Source: Bordetella parapertussis (lineage in GTDB: Bacteria; Pseudomonadota; Gammaproteobacteria; Burkholderiales; Burkholderiaceae_B). From it: 34,872 bases of DNA. The translations under genes were made by a program, and so were the position numbers. The notes under the pieces are model-generated. The model was not told the DNA's origin. It searched no databases and saw nothing but the letters and a program-made list of their open reading frames with translations. This document shows, piece after piece, positions 18,506 to 27,643 of the stretch. Positions within the stretch are counted from its first letter, which is position 1. Every line of letters starts with the position of its first letter. The stretch lies in NCBI GenBank assembly GCA_945903445.1, contig CAMDNZ010000034.1, positions 1 through 34,872 on the forward strand, in the 5' to 3' direction.

Positions 18506-19522
18506 TTAACGCACCGGCCAAGCGTACATCACGCCGCCTTGCTTCCATTGAGCATTCAATCCGCGTTCGAGTTTCATCGGGCTGTTCACACCCAGCGTAC
18601 GCACATAACTTTCGCCGTAGTTGCCGATTTGCTTGATCATGGAATACGCCCATTTGTCGTCGACACCGAGGTTCTTGCCCATGCCGGGCGTTTTACCCAG
18701 AATGCGCTGCACGTTCGGATTGCTGCTGTTCAGCATCTCATCGACGTTCTTGGAAGTAATACCGTATTCCTCGGCTTCCACCCAGGCGTTCAAGCTCCAG
18801 CGAACCACGTTCAGCCACTGCTCGTCGCCCTGGCGCACCATGGGACCCAGCGGCTCTTTCGAGAAATCTTCCGGCAGGATGATGTAGTTCTCGGCGTTTT
18901 CCATCGTGCTGCGAATCGAAGCCAACTGCGACTTATCGGTTGTGAACGCATCGCAGCGGCCCGCAGCGAATGCGCCGACGATTTCATCGAACTTGTCGAT
19001 CACCACGGGTTTGAAATCGATTTTCTCGCCGCGGAACCAGTCGGCCAGGTTGAGCTCGGTCGTGGTGCCCGGCTGCACGCACACCGTCGCGCCGCCCAGC
19101 TCCTTGGCGCTTTTTACGCCCAGATCCTTTTTGACCATTACGCCTTGGCTGTCGTAATAGTTCACGCCGGCACCGATCAGGCCCAGGGTCGTGTCACGCG
19201 TCAACGTCTGGGTAGTGTTGCGGGTGAGCACATCGACCTCGCCCGATTGCAGGGCGGTGAAGCGCTGCTGGGTGTTCAGCGGGGTGACCTTGAATTTAGA
19301 AGCGTCGTTGAACATCGTGGCGGCGATGGCGCGGCACATATCGACGTCGAAACCGACCCACTGACCCTTGGTGTCAGCGATGGAGAAGCCAGCAATGCCA
19401 GTGGACACGCCGCACTGCACGAAGCCCTTCTTCTTGACGGCGTCGAACGTGGCGCCCGCATGAGCGGCCGACGTTGCAACGAACAAAGCGGCGCCAGCTA
19501 CGGCAAGTTTCAAAGCTTTCAT
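18506..19522 (-). CDS. aapJ: General L-amino-acid ABC transporter periplasmic binding protein
   Basis: This is the substrate receptor of the Aap importer, 338 residues (AapJ is usually about 340). The signal peptide MKALKLAVAGAALFVATSAAHA is followed by the family signature FDAVKKKGFVQCGVSTGIAG, then FDVDMCRAIAATMFND, TQTLTRDTTLGL and VCVQPGTTTELNLADWF. The WFRGEK, RCDAFTTDKSQ and EDFSKEPLGPMVR stretches are typical of AapJ/BztA. The two Cys (GFVQCG and DMCRA) are conserved between the copies. The start ATG at 19522 is the point where the two copies become alignable (MKAL.LA). It is followed 218 bases later by its frameshifted paralog and preceded by its own promoter, which lies partly inside the end of oppF. 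Confidence 0.95.
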   Translation of the reverse strand: MKALKLAVAGAALFVATSAAHAGATFDAVKKKGFVQCGVSTGIAGFSIADTKGQWVGFDVDMCRAIAATMFNDASKFKVTPLNTQQRFTALQSGEVDVLTRNTTQTLTRDTTLGLIGAGVNYYDSQGVMVKKDLGVKSAKELGGATVCVQPGTTTELNLADWFRGEKIDFKPVVIDKFDEIVGAFAAGRCDAFTTDKSQLASIRSTMENAENYIILPEDFSKEPLGPMVRQGDEQWLNVVRWSLNAWVEAEEYGITSKNVDEMLNSSNPNVQRILGKTPGMGKNLGVDDKWAYSMIKQIGNYGESYVRTLGVNSPMKLERGLNAQWKQGGVMYAWPVR

Positions 19523-19591
19523 TAGATATCTCCGGGTGATGGGTTCGCAGCTCGTCGACGAAACGAGCACAGATGCGAGCCAGTGAGACTG

Positions 19592-19634
19592 ATCGTAACG
19601 TTCTGCGAAAATTAGGGACAATGGGGGAAATCCC
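19592..19634 (-). promoter_or_regulatory. Promoter and dyad motif of aapJ copy 1
   Basis: The dyad reads GGGGGAAATCCC on the plus strand (19623-19634). On the minus strand, -35-like TTGTCC (19616-19621), an 18-base spacer and -10 TACGAT (19592-19597) follow. The dyad and most of the -35 lie inside the last codons of oppF, whose stop is at 19612-19614. The predicted start leaves a leader of about 60 bases. Confidence 0.6.
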
Positions 19635-20615
19635 TCGACGACGCCGTCATTGTTGCCGATTCGAGGTGACAAGCCACCGAGCGATTTTTCGCGTTCGTTC
19701 TCAAGCTGGGCGGTGTGTCGCTGCACCGCGGTTCGGCATATGCGCAGCGGGCCTGAAACGCGCAACCCGGCAGTCTCACCAGAGGGCTGGGCAACTCGAT
19801 CGACTTGAGCTGCACCCGACGACCACGTGCGATAACGGGGTCGGGCACTGGCGCGCAGGCCAGCAACGTCTGGGTATAAGGATGCTGGGGGCGTTCATAC
19901 AAATCGCGCTTATCGGCCACCTCGACGCTCTGTCCCAAATACATCACCATCACGCGATCGGCCATGTGCCGCAACACTGCCAGATCGTGCGCGATGAACA
20001 CGAGTGCCAATCCCAGTTCGCTTTGCAGTTCCATCAACAGATTGACGATCTGCGCCCGGATCGACACATCGAGCGCCGACACCGGTTCATCGCAGATCAA
20101 TAGTTTCGGGCCACACACCAGCGCTCGCGCAATGCCTATGCGCTGACATTGACCGCCCGAGAACTCGTGCGGATAGCGATTCAGCATATCTTCGCGCAAA
20201 CCCACTCGACGCATGGTCTCGACCACCAAAGCACGCTGTGCATCGGCCGACAAATGGGCCGCGTGCTCGGTCAGAGGCTCGGCAATCAGTTTGGCCACTG
20301 TCATCCTCGGATTGAGCGAGGCCAGCGGGTCTTGAAAGATCATCTGCATGGCGCTGCGGGGCCATGGCGCGACGGCCTGCCCGGCTCGCACCAGGGGCTG
20401 CCCCTGCCAATCGATATTGCCAGTACGCAAGGGCACCAGCCTCATCAACGCGCGCGCCAGCGTCGATTTGCCGCAACCGGATTCGCCGACGACGCCTAAG
20501 GTCGCGCCTGCGCCAATGCTCAAATCGACCCCTCGAACGGCATCGAAACTCACTTTTCGTCCACCGGCGCGCACCGTGAATTGCACCGATAGATCGCGGG
20601 CCGTCAGTAGCGCGC

Positions 20616-20619
<4 letters not shown>
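19612..20619 (-). CDS. oppF: Oligopeptide ABC transporter ATP-binding protein OppF
   Basis: This is the second ATPase of the Opp importer, 335 residues. Walker A GESGCGKST is at residues 45-53; QMIFQDPLASLNPRMTV holds the Q-loop, FSGGQCQR is the signature and LLICDEPVSALD is Walker B. The C-terminal oligopeptide-transporter region holds HPYTQTLLACAPVPDP and a Cys-containing GCAFQARCAYAEPRC segment. I chose the ATG at 20619, which overlaps the oppD stop as ATGA; an alternative start lies three codons upstream. The last 10-15 residues (ending SSRDFPHCP) extend beyond the usual VACH end and are read through the aapJ promoter, so this tail is probably not functional. Confidence 0.94.
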
Positions 20620-21600
<981 letters not shown>

Positions 21601-21620
<20 letters not shown>

Positions 21621-22506
21621 CACGTAGTCCATCTCCAAGATAATTTCCGCACATCAAGGTGAGCGAAAGAAAAGCGGCCGGCCCAAGCAACAACCACGGC
21701 GTGGCTTCCATGACATTGGCGCCTTCCTGAATCAGCACGCCCCAGCTGGTCATGGGCTCTTGCACGCCCAGTCCGAGAAACGACAACACCGACTCGCTCA
21801 GCATGACACCCGGCACGATGACGGCCGTATACACCACCACGACGCCCAACAAATTAGGCACGATGTGGCGCAGGATGATGCGGCGAGTGGGCACACCGAT
21901 CGTGTGCGCGGCCTCGACATACTCGCGCGAACGCAAGGCTAGTGTCTGGCCTCGCACGATGCGCGCCATGTCCATCCAGGAAAACGCCGTGATGACCAAA
22001 ACGACGAGATAGAAGTCGCGACCGAACAGCGTGATCACCAAAATGGCGATCAGCAAATAGGGAATGGCATACAGCATGTCTACCACACGCATCATGGCGT
22101 TGTCGATGCGGCCACCCAGAAAGCCTGCTGTCGCGCCCCAGGCCACACCCAGCAAGGTCGCGGCAGCGGCACCCAGCGCACCCACCATCAGCGAGACGCG
22201 TCCGCCTATCAGCGTGCGTGCCAACACATCCCGGCCCAGCTCGTCGGTACCCAGCCAGTGTCCGTTGGACCACGAAGGTGCCAAGGACAGCGCGTCCCAA
22301 TCGGTGGTGTCGAAACGATGGGGCAACAACCACGGACCGACCACACACGCGAGCAGCATCGCCAGAAGGATGCACAGACTAACCACTGCACTGCGATGGC
22401 GCAGAAATCGACGCCATGCATCCTGCAGCGGACTGCGCCCGGCCACGGCCGGTAGCGCTGGAGCGTTCGCAGGCGCGGTATTGTCCAAAGCCGCATTCAA
22501 GGACAT
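21601..22506 (-). CDS. oppC: Oligopeptide ABC transporter permease OppC
   Basis: This inner-membrane permease has 301 residues. A cytoplasmic N-terminal arm (PLQDAWRRFLRHRSAVVSL) enters TM1. The periplasmic part has HWLGTDELGRDVLARTLIGG, a Dpp/OppC hallmark, and the EAA loop is EAAHTIGVPTRRIILRHIVPN. Six hydrophobic helices are visible. The C-terminal GNYLGDGLRDAFDPR is the usual OppC end. The ATG at 22506 has GGAG ten bases upstream. It sits 18 bases after oppB and overlaps oppD, so it belongs to the operon. Confidence 0.95.
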
Positions 22507-22524
22507 AAAAAATAGTCTCCAGGA

Positions 22525-23445
22525 TCAATAGCGTATTTTTGGATCGAGCCACGCGTAGCACAGGTCGACCAGTAGATTGAGCAACACCGCCACGGCGGTC
22601 ACCAGTACCACCAGCCCCAACACCAGCGTGTAGTCGCGATTGACAGCGGCGCTGACCACCAAGCGTCCCAGCCCTGGAAGCGAAAACACCGTCTCGGTGA
22701 CGACGGCCGATGTCATCGAAGAAATGGCCAGGGGTCCCAATAGCGACACCACCGGCAACAAGGTCGGCTTGATGGCATGACGCAACACGATGGTCGTCAT
22801 CGGCAGTCCCTTGGCACGTGCCGTTCGAATGAACGGGCTGCTCATGACCTCAATCAAACTGCCGCGCGTGACACGACCGATAGTGCCCATATTGATGATG
22901 GTCAACAGCGCGATCGGCAGCACGGCATAGCGCCAGTCGCCCGCCTGCCAACCGCCGGCGGGCAGCCAGCCCAGCATTAGCGCGAACACCAGCACCAGCA
23001 CGGGTCCCAGGACGAAGGACGGGATCGTGTGGCCAATATTGGCCAAACCCATGACGGCGTAGTCCACCGCCGAGTTACGGCGCAAGGCGGCGGCAATACC
23101 CATTGCGACACCCACCGTCAACGACGTCACAAGCGACACCCCGCCGATCAGTATCGACACGGGCGCAGCGGCTCGCACCAGCTCGTTGACGTTCCAATCG
23201 GAGAATCGAAACGACACGCCCAGATCGCCGCTCAACAGCCCGCGCAGGTACAGCAAGTATTGCTGCCATACCGGCAAATCGAGGTGGTACTTGGCTTTCA
23301 GATTTGCGAGCACTGCCGCAGACAAGGCCCGGTCGCTATCGAAGGGGCCACCCGGGGTGAGATGCAAGAGCAAATAGCAAACCGTGATCACGACCCACAA
23401 AGTGGGTATCGCCGCAGCCGTGCGGCGCAATGCATAGCGCCACAT
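22525..23445 (-). CDS. oppB: Oligopeptide ABC transporter permease OppB
   Basis: This inner-membrane permease has 306 residues, as in E. coli OppB. TM1 begins RRTAAAIPTLWVVITVCYLL and is followed by LTPGGPFDSDRALS, the typical OppB periplasmic start. The EAA loop region is RTARAKGLPMTTIVLRHAIKP, and the C-terminal half holds VVTETVFSLPGLGRLVVSAA. The end DPKIRY is family-typical. It starts two bases after the oppA stop, an arrangement that implies coupled translation. Confidence 0.95.
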   Translation of the reverse strand: MWRYALRRTAAAIPTLWVVITVCYLLLHLTPGGPFDSDRALSAAVLANLKAKYHLDLPVWQQYLLYLRGLLSGDLGVSFRFSDWNVNELVRAAAPVSILIGGVSLVTSLTVGVAMGIAAALRRNSAVDYAVMGLANIGHTIPSFVLGPVLVLVFALMLGWLPAGGWQAGDWRYAVLPIALLTIINMGTIGRVTRGSLIEVMSSPFIRTARAKGLPMTTIVLRHAIKPTLLPVVSLLGPLAISSMTSAVVTETVFSLPGLGRLVVSAAVNRDYTLVLGLVVLVTAVAVLLNLLVDLCYAWLDPKIRY

Positions 23446-23447
23446 GA

Positions 23448-25211
23448 TCAGTGCTTCTGGATGTAGAAGTCGCGGCTACGATAACGATCCAAAGGATTGT
23501 CATCGCCATAGCCCCCCACATAAGGCTTGACCAGGCGCGGGCTGGTGCTTTGCAAGACGGGGATGACGGGGTAGTCCAGCATGATCATTTCAGTGGCACG
23601 CGTTTGCATGGCCGACCGGCTGGCGGGATCGAGCTCGGCCTGAGCGGCCAGAATCAGGTTGTCGCCCTCGCGATGGCAACTGCGGCTGCTGTTTTGCACG
23701 CTGTCGCAGCGCACGACGGTCAGCAGGCTGAAGGCATCGTTGTAGTCGGCGATCCAGGCGTCGCGTGCGACCTGATATTCGCCCGCCTGACGTCGATGAA
23801 TCAGCGCACGGAACTCCATGTTTTCGAGATCGGTGTTCAAGCCCAGTTTGGTGCGCCACTCGGAGGCGACGAACAGCGCCATCTTCTTGTGATAGTCGCT
23901 GGTGTTGTAGACCAAAGACAGGCGAGTTTTAGGCTTGATACCCGCCTCCTTTAACAGTGCCTGCGCATGTTGCACGCGCTTTTCCATGGGCCACGACGCC
24001 CAATCGTATGTCGTGGGCGATCCGCCTTCTACGCCGCGAACCAGCACGCTGTAGGCAGGGATACTGCCGTCGTCCACGATGCGTTGCGCCATGATGTCGC
24101 GATCGATCACCATGGAAAGCGCCTGCCGCACCCTAACGTCTTTCAACACCGGGTCTTCGTTGTTCAATGAGTAATAGCGCACCGTCAAAGCGGGCGAGTT
24201 GCGAATATCGTCGGGGCGCTGCTTCAGATGCAGGGGATAGGAGCCCGGCGCGATGGTCGTGGTCATGTCCAACTGCCCGGATTGATAGAGCTTGGTCTCG
24301 GCCGCTTCGCTTTCTATTGGAAAAAACCTTACCTGAGTGATTCGAACGTTTTCGGCATCCCAGTAGTCGGGCCGACGCGTGGCGACGATGCGGTCGTTGA
24401 CCCGCCATTCCGTCAACGTGAATGCGCCATTGCCTACCCAGTTGGCGGGCCGTGTCCATTGGCTGCCATGGCGTTCGACGGTGGCGCGATGCACCGGCAG
24501 GAACGATCCGTGAGCCAATAGCTCGGGCAAGAACGCGACGGGGAACTGCGTGCGCAGAATCAGCCGAGTCGGCGACTCGGCGTGGGCACCCAGCGACTCG
24601 GGGGCTAGTTTGCCTTCGACGATCTCGCGCGCATTGAATAGGAAGTCCTGGAACGTGGTGGAGTAGACGGACGCTGTGGAGGGCGTGAAGAAGCGTCGGA
24701 AGCTATAGACGAAATCGTCGGCCGTGACGGGGTCGCCGTTGGACCATTTGGCAGGCCGCAGGTCGAACGCCCAGGTCAGATCGTCCAGCCGCTGCCATGC
24801 ATGCGCCACGCCGCCGACGATCTTGCCCTGTGCCGTGGTCGAGGTCAGACCCTCCAACAAGTCGCGCAACACGTGGGCTGCGTTGGTCGAAGAGGTCAGC
24901 GCCGGATCCAAAGACTCGGGCTCGGCACCATTGCCGCGATTGAGCACCTGGGTGGGATGCAGTTGTTCGAGCGGTGGCAGTACGGCGGCGATTGCGGCGA
25001 CGACGTGCGAAGAGGCCGCGGCGGCTTGCGACGGCAATTCGGTCAATGTCTGAGCGGTGCCTGCCTGAGCGGTCATTGCCGTAGCAACGAACGTCCATCC
25101 CATCAGCGTGGCGAAAACGCGAACTGCCGGGTGTGGGCGACCCAACGGCGTCTTTCGGCCCGATTGTGGCGTTTGCACATCGGTTAAGACTGGGTGGAAA
25201 TTGTGAAACAT
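23448..25211 (-). CDS. oppA: Oligopeptide-binding periplasmic protein (OppA/MppA type)
   Basis: This is the substrate receptor of the Opp importer, 587 residues (E. coli OppA 543). The signal segment (VFATLMGWTFVATAMTAQAG, about residues 32-51) lies unusually far from the start. After it comes an Ala-rich stretch of about 40 residues, then the SBP_bac_5 core: NRGNGAEPESLDPALT, WSNGDPVTADDFVYSFRRF, WVGNGAFTLTEW, ADYNDAFSLLTV and VIPVLQSTSPRLVKPYVGGY. The ATG at 25211 has AGGAG six bases upstream, so the long N-terminus is probably real. A motif shared with the aapJ promoters lies about 100 bases upstream. Binding of murein peptides (MppA-like) cannot be separated from general peptides by sequence alone. 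Confidence 0.94.
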   Translation of the reverse strand: MFHNFHPVLTDVQTPQSGRKTPLGRPHPAVRVFATLMGWTFVATAMTAQAGTAQTLTELPSQAAAASSHVVAAIAAVLPPLEQLHPTQVLNRGNGAEPESLDPALTSSTNAAHVLRDLLEGLTSTTAQGKIVGGVAHAWQRLDDLTWAFDLRPAKWSNGDPVTADDFVYSFRRFFTPSTASVYSTTFQDFLFNAREIVEGKLAPESLGAHAESPTRLILRTQFPVAFLPELLAHGSFLPVHRATVERHGSQWTRPANWVGNGAFTLTEWRVNDRIVATRRPDYWDAENVRITQVRFFPIESEAAETKLYQSGQLDMTTTIAPGSYPLHLKQRPDDIRNSPALTVRYYSLNNEDPVLKDVRVRQALSMVIDRDIMAQRIVDDGSIPAYSVLVRGVEGGSPTTYDWASWPMEKRVQHAQALLKEAGIKPKTRLSLVYNTSDYHKKMALFVASEWRTKLGLNTDLENMEFRALIHRRQAGEYQVARDAWIADYNDAFSLLTVVRCDSVQNSSRSCHREGDNLILAAQAELDPASRSAMQTRATEMIMLDYPVIPVLQSTSPRLVKPYVGGYGDDNPLDRYRSRDFYIQKH

Positions 25212-25309
25212 TGAGCACTCCTATCTGTATCCGGCTGTAAACCGAAGGATAGAGAGTGAAGATGCTTACGAATATGGGCCGTAAACCCAAAAATACGATC
25301 ATATGCCTA

Positions 25310-25321
25310 GGGGAAACCCCC
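25310..25321 (-). promoter_or_regulatory. Dyad motif upstream of oppA
   Basis: GGGGAAACCCCC (plus strand) lies 99 bases upstream of the oppA start and is the same G-run/AAA/C-run dyad as at the aapJ genes. The hexamers at the matching -35/-10 positions are poor here, so the promoter is either activator-dependent or placed differently. A TATGAT on the minus strand (25298-25303) lies close by. Confidence 0.45.
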
Positions 25322-25394
25322 GCAAAATGTTGCTGGACAACCGCTGTAACACACCATCTGAAAGACCGACAGCAGAGACGCCATCTGGTGAGGG

Positions 25395-25400
25395 TATGAT
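25395..25400 (+). promoter_or_regulatory. Candidate -10 of ftsE
   Basis: TATGAT is a near-consensus -10 that would start transcription about 20 bases before the ftsE ATG. No -35 match is visible at 17 bases, and ftsE has no clear ribosome-binding site. Confidence 0.35.
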
Positions 25401-25426
25401 GTGTTGCAACCTGCCTTCTGTGTCCT

Positions 25427-26098
25427 ATGATCCAGTTTCAACACGTCTTCAAATCCTACGGTCGCGCCAGAAATATCCTGGCAGATATCAATTTCGATAT
25501 CCAGGCTGGCGAGTTCGTCTTTGTGTCCGGTCCATCGGGCGCAGGCAAGTCGACGCTACTCAAATTGATCGGCGGGCTGGAATTGCCCTCGCGCGGTTCG
25601 GTCCAGGTCAATGGTCAGAATCTAGAAAAGATGACCGCGCGAGCCCGGCCTTACTTGCGCCGTGCCGTCGGCGTGATTTTGCAGGACACTCACTTGCTTT
25701 ATGACCGCAGTGCGATCGCCAACGTCACGCTGCCCCTGACCGTCACCGGCCACTCCCACACCCAAGCCATGGCACGCGCCCGCGCGGCGCTGGATAAAGT
25801 AGGGCTGGCAGGCAAGGAGGACATGAGGCCCATCGAGTTGTCGGGCGGCGAACAACAGCGCCTGGCGATGGCCCGTGCCATCGTCAATCGTCCGGCCATT
25901 TTGATTGCCGACGAGCCCACCGCCAACCTCGATCACGACACTGCCACGCGCATCATGAACGTGTTCCGCGACTTCAATCGGGTGGGTGTAACCACCTTGA
26001 TCGCCTCGCACGATCAAGGGCTGATGACACGTTATGCCACGCGTACGCTACGTATCGACGCCGGCCGCTTTTCGGATGTGCCGGGGGTGCCCGCATGA
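25427..26098 (+). CDS. ftsE: Cell division ATP-binding protein FtsE
   Basis: This is the cytoplasmic ATPase of the FtsEX complex, which activates septal murein hydrolases and supports early divisome assembly. Walker A GPSGAGKST is at residues 35-43, the signature is LSGGEQQR, Walker B is ILIADEPTANLD and the switch His lies in IASHDQGL. At 223 residues it equals the family length (E. coli 222). The N-terminal MIQFQHVFKSYG is the usual FtsE start. The stop overlaps the ftsX ATG as ATGA. In E. coli ftsEX is preceded by ftsY; here oppA is divergent instead. Confidence 0.95.
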   Translation: MIQFQHVFKSYGRARNILADINFDIQAGEFVFVSGPSGAGKSTLLKLIGGLELPSRGSVQVNGQNLEKMTARARPYLRRAVGVILQDTHLLYDRSAIANVTLPLTVTGHSHTQAMARARAALDKVGLAGKEDMRPIELSGGEQQRLAMARAIVNRPAILIADEPTANLDHDTATRIMNVFRDFNRVGVTTLIASHDQGLMTRYATRTLRIDAGRFSDVPGVPA

Positions 26099-27003
26099 AC
26101 GCCTGGCTGCAACAACATCGCTATGCGTTAGGCGTGACTGTTCGCCGCCTGATCGCGCAACCGTTTTCTTCGCTGGCGAACGTCATGGTAATGGCGCTGG
26201 CGTTGGCGCTGCCTCTGTTAGGCGGTGCTGTATTGATATCGGTGCAACCGGTAAGCAAACAGTTGTCGGTCACGCCCGAGTTGACCGTTTATCTGGCTGT
26301 GGACGCACCGCCCGGGGCTGCGGCACAAGTGGCCCAGCGCATACGCGCCGACTTCTCCACGGGCGTGCAGGACGTTCAGGTCATGGCACGCGACGAAGCG
26401 CTGGCTGACCTCAAAAACAACCCGGCATGGTCGGAAGCGCTGGCGGTCTTGCCCGGCAATCCCTTGCCCGATGCCGTGGTCGCCAGACTCGCCGAAGGCG
26501 ACGATCTGGCCGCACGCGCAAACACCTTGGCGCAAGCATTGCAAGGGTGGAACTTCGTCGATCGGGTTCAACTGGACAGCGCCTGGGTTCAGCGCTTGGA
26601 AGCACTGCTGCGATTTGCTCGTATTGGTTTGTTTTTTCTGGCCGCTTGCGTCGCGGTGGTCGTGCTGGCGACGGTATTCAACACGGTCCGCATGCAGGCG
26701 TTGTTTCAGCGCGAAGAGATCGGCGTGGCGCGTTTGGTGGGTGCGACCGAATCCTTCGTACGTCGCCCGTTTTTGTATTTAGGCGCGCTTTCGGGCGGCG
26801 CTTCGGCACTGTTGGCCATCGGCGTCGCCGCTCTGCTACTGAGCCCCTTGAACGAAGCCCTACTTGGATTGGCCAGCAGCTATGGTGCCGAATTCGCTTT
26901 ACGTCTGCCTGCTGGCGGTTGGCTGCTTACTGCCATCGTCGCGACCGCAGCCCTGGGCGCCCTGTCTGCGCGTTGGTCGGTCACTCGCAACACCCGTTTT
27001 TGA
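26095..27003 (+). CDS. ftsX: Cell division protein FtsX
   Basis: This is the four-helix inner-membrane partner of FtsE, 302 residues. The N-terminal cytoplasmic arm RRLIAQPFSSLANVMVMALA enters TM1, and a periplasmic domain of about 115 residues (SVTPELTVYLAVDAPPGAAA and onward) holds the hydrolase-regulator contact region. Three helices follow the FDRVQLDSAWVQRLEALL-like linker (here FVDRVQLDSAWVQRLEALL). The motif REEIGVARLVGATESFVRRP after TM2 is diagnostic of FtsX. It is shorter than E. coli FtsX (352), mainly in the N-terminal cytoplasmic arm, as in other betaproteobacteria. Confidence 0.94.
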   Translation: MNAWLQQHRYALGVTVRRLIAQPFSSLANVMVMALALALPLLGGAVLISVQPVSKQLSVTPELTVYLAVDAPPGAAAQVAQRIRADFSTGVQDVQVMARDEALADLKNNPAWSEALAVLPGNPLPDAVVARLAEGDDLAARANTLAQALQGWNFVDRVQLDSAWVQRLEALLRFARIGLFFLAACVAVVVLATVFNTVRMQALFQREEIGVARLVGATESFVRRPFLYLGALSGGASALLAIGVAALLLSPLNEALLGLASSYGAEFALRLPAGGWLLTAIVATAALGALSARWSVTRNTRF

Positions 27004-27019
27004 TTAATCCGAGTACTTC

Positions 27020-27643
27020 ATGATTGGCAGGACGGCCTTCGAAGCCCGCGCAACGCGCTTCTACTACGATTTTTCGTTCGACTGCGAAGCCGTCAAGGTC
27101 TTGCCCAACGAGTATTTCGTCACCGACCAGGATCTGATGGTCTCGACCGTCTTGGGTTCGTGCGTGGCCGCTTGTATTCACGATCCTGTCATCAAGGTGG
27201 GCGGCATGAATCACTTCATGTTGCCCGACGGCGATCTGAACTCGCCCGCCTCGGCCACCATGCGCTACGGTGCATTCGCCATGGAAGTGCTGATCAACGA
27301 ACTATTGAAGGCGGGCGCAGTGCGCGAGCGTTTGCAAGCCAAGGTTTTCGGTGGTGGTGCGGTGTTGGCCAGTATGCAGCAGATGAACATCGGCGAACGC
27401 AACGCCGAGTTTGTCTTGAAGTATCTGGCACTCGAACGGATCGTGGTGGCCGCGCAAGACCTCGGTGGCGATCACCCCCGTCGAATCAATTATTTCCCTC
27501 GCACCGGTCAGGTTCGCATGCGCAAGCTGACGACTGCCAACCGCGTGCACGTCGTAGCCGCCCGCGAAGCCGCCGTGGTCGAAGCGATGCAAACCGCGCC
27601 CGAGCGGGCCGCGGCGCCGACCGCGCGTTTTTTCAAGCGTTAA
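27020..27643 (+). CDS. cheD: Chemoreceptor glutamine deamidase CheD
   Basis: CheD deamidates glutamines in chemoreceptors and in some bacteria interacts with CheC. The catalytic cysteine is C48 in LGSCVAACIHD and the histidine is H65 in GGMNHFMLP, 17 residues apart as in Thermotoga CheD. The third catalytic position is Ser/Thr (S42/T43). The GGGAVLASMQQMNIGERNAEF and RRINYFPRTGQVRMRKL segments are also typical. It is 207 residues long with a somewhat extended C-terminus. Its position is odd: directly behind ftsX (16 bases) with no other chemotaxis gene in the window. Its stop shares the TTAA with the convergent oxidoreductase stop. Confidence 0.92.
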   Translation: MIGRTAFEARATRFYYDFSFDCEAVKVLPNEYFVTDQDLMVSTVLGSCVAACIHDPVIKVGGMNHFMLPDGDLNSPASATMRYGAFAMEVLINELLKAGAVRERLQAKVFGGGAVLASMQQMNIGERNAEFVLKYLALERIVVAAQDLGGDHPRRINYFPRTGQVRMRKLTTANRVHVVAAREAAVVEAMQTAPERAAAPTARFFKR

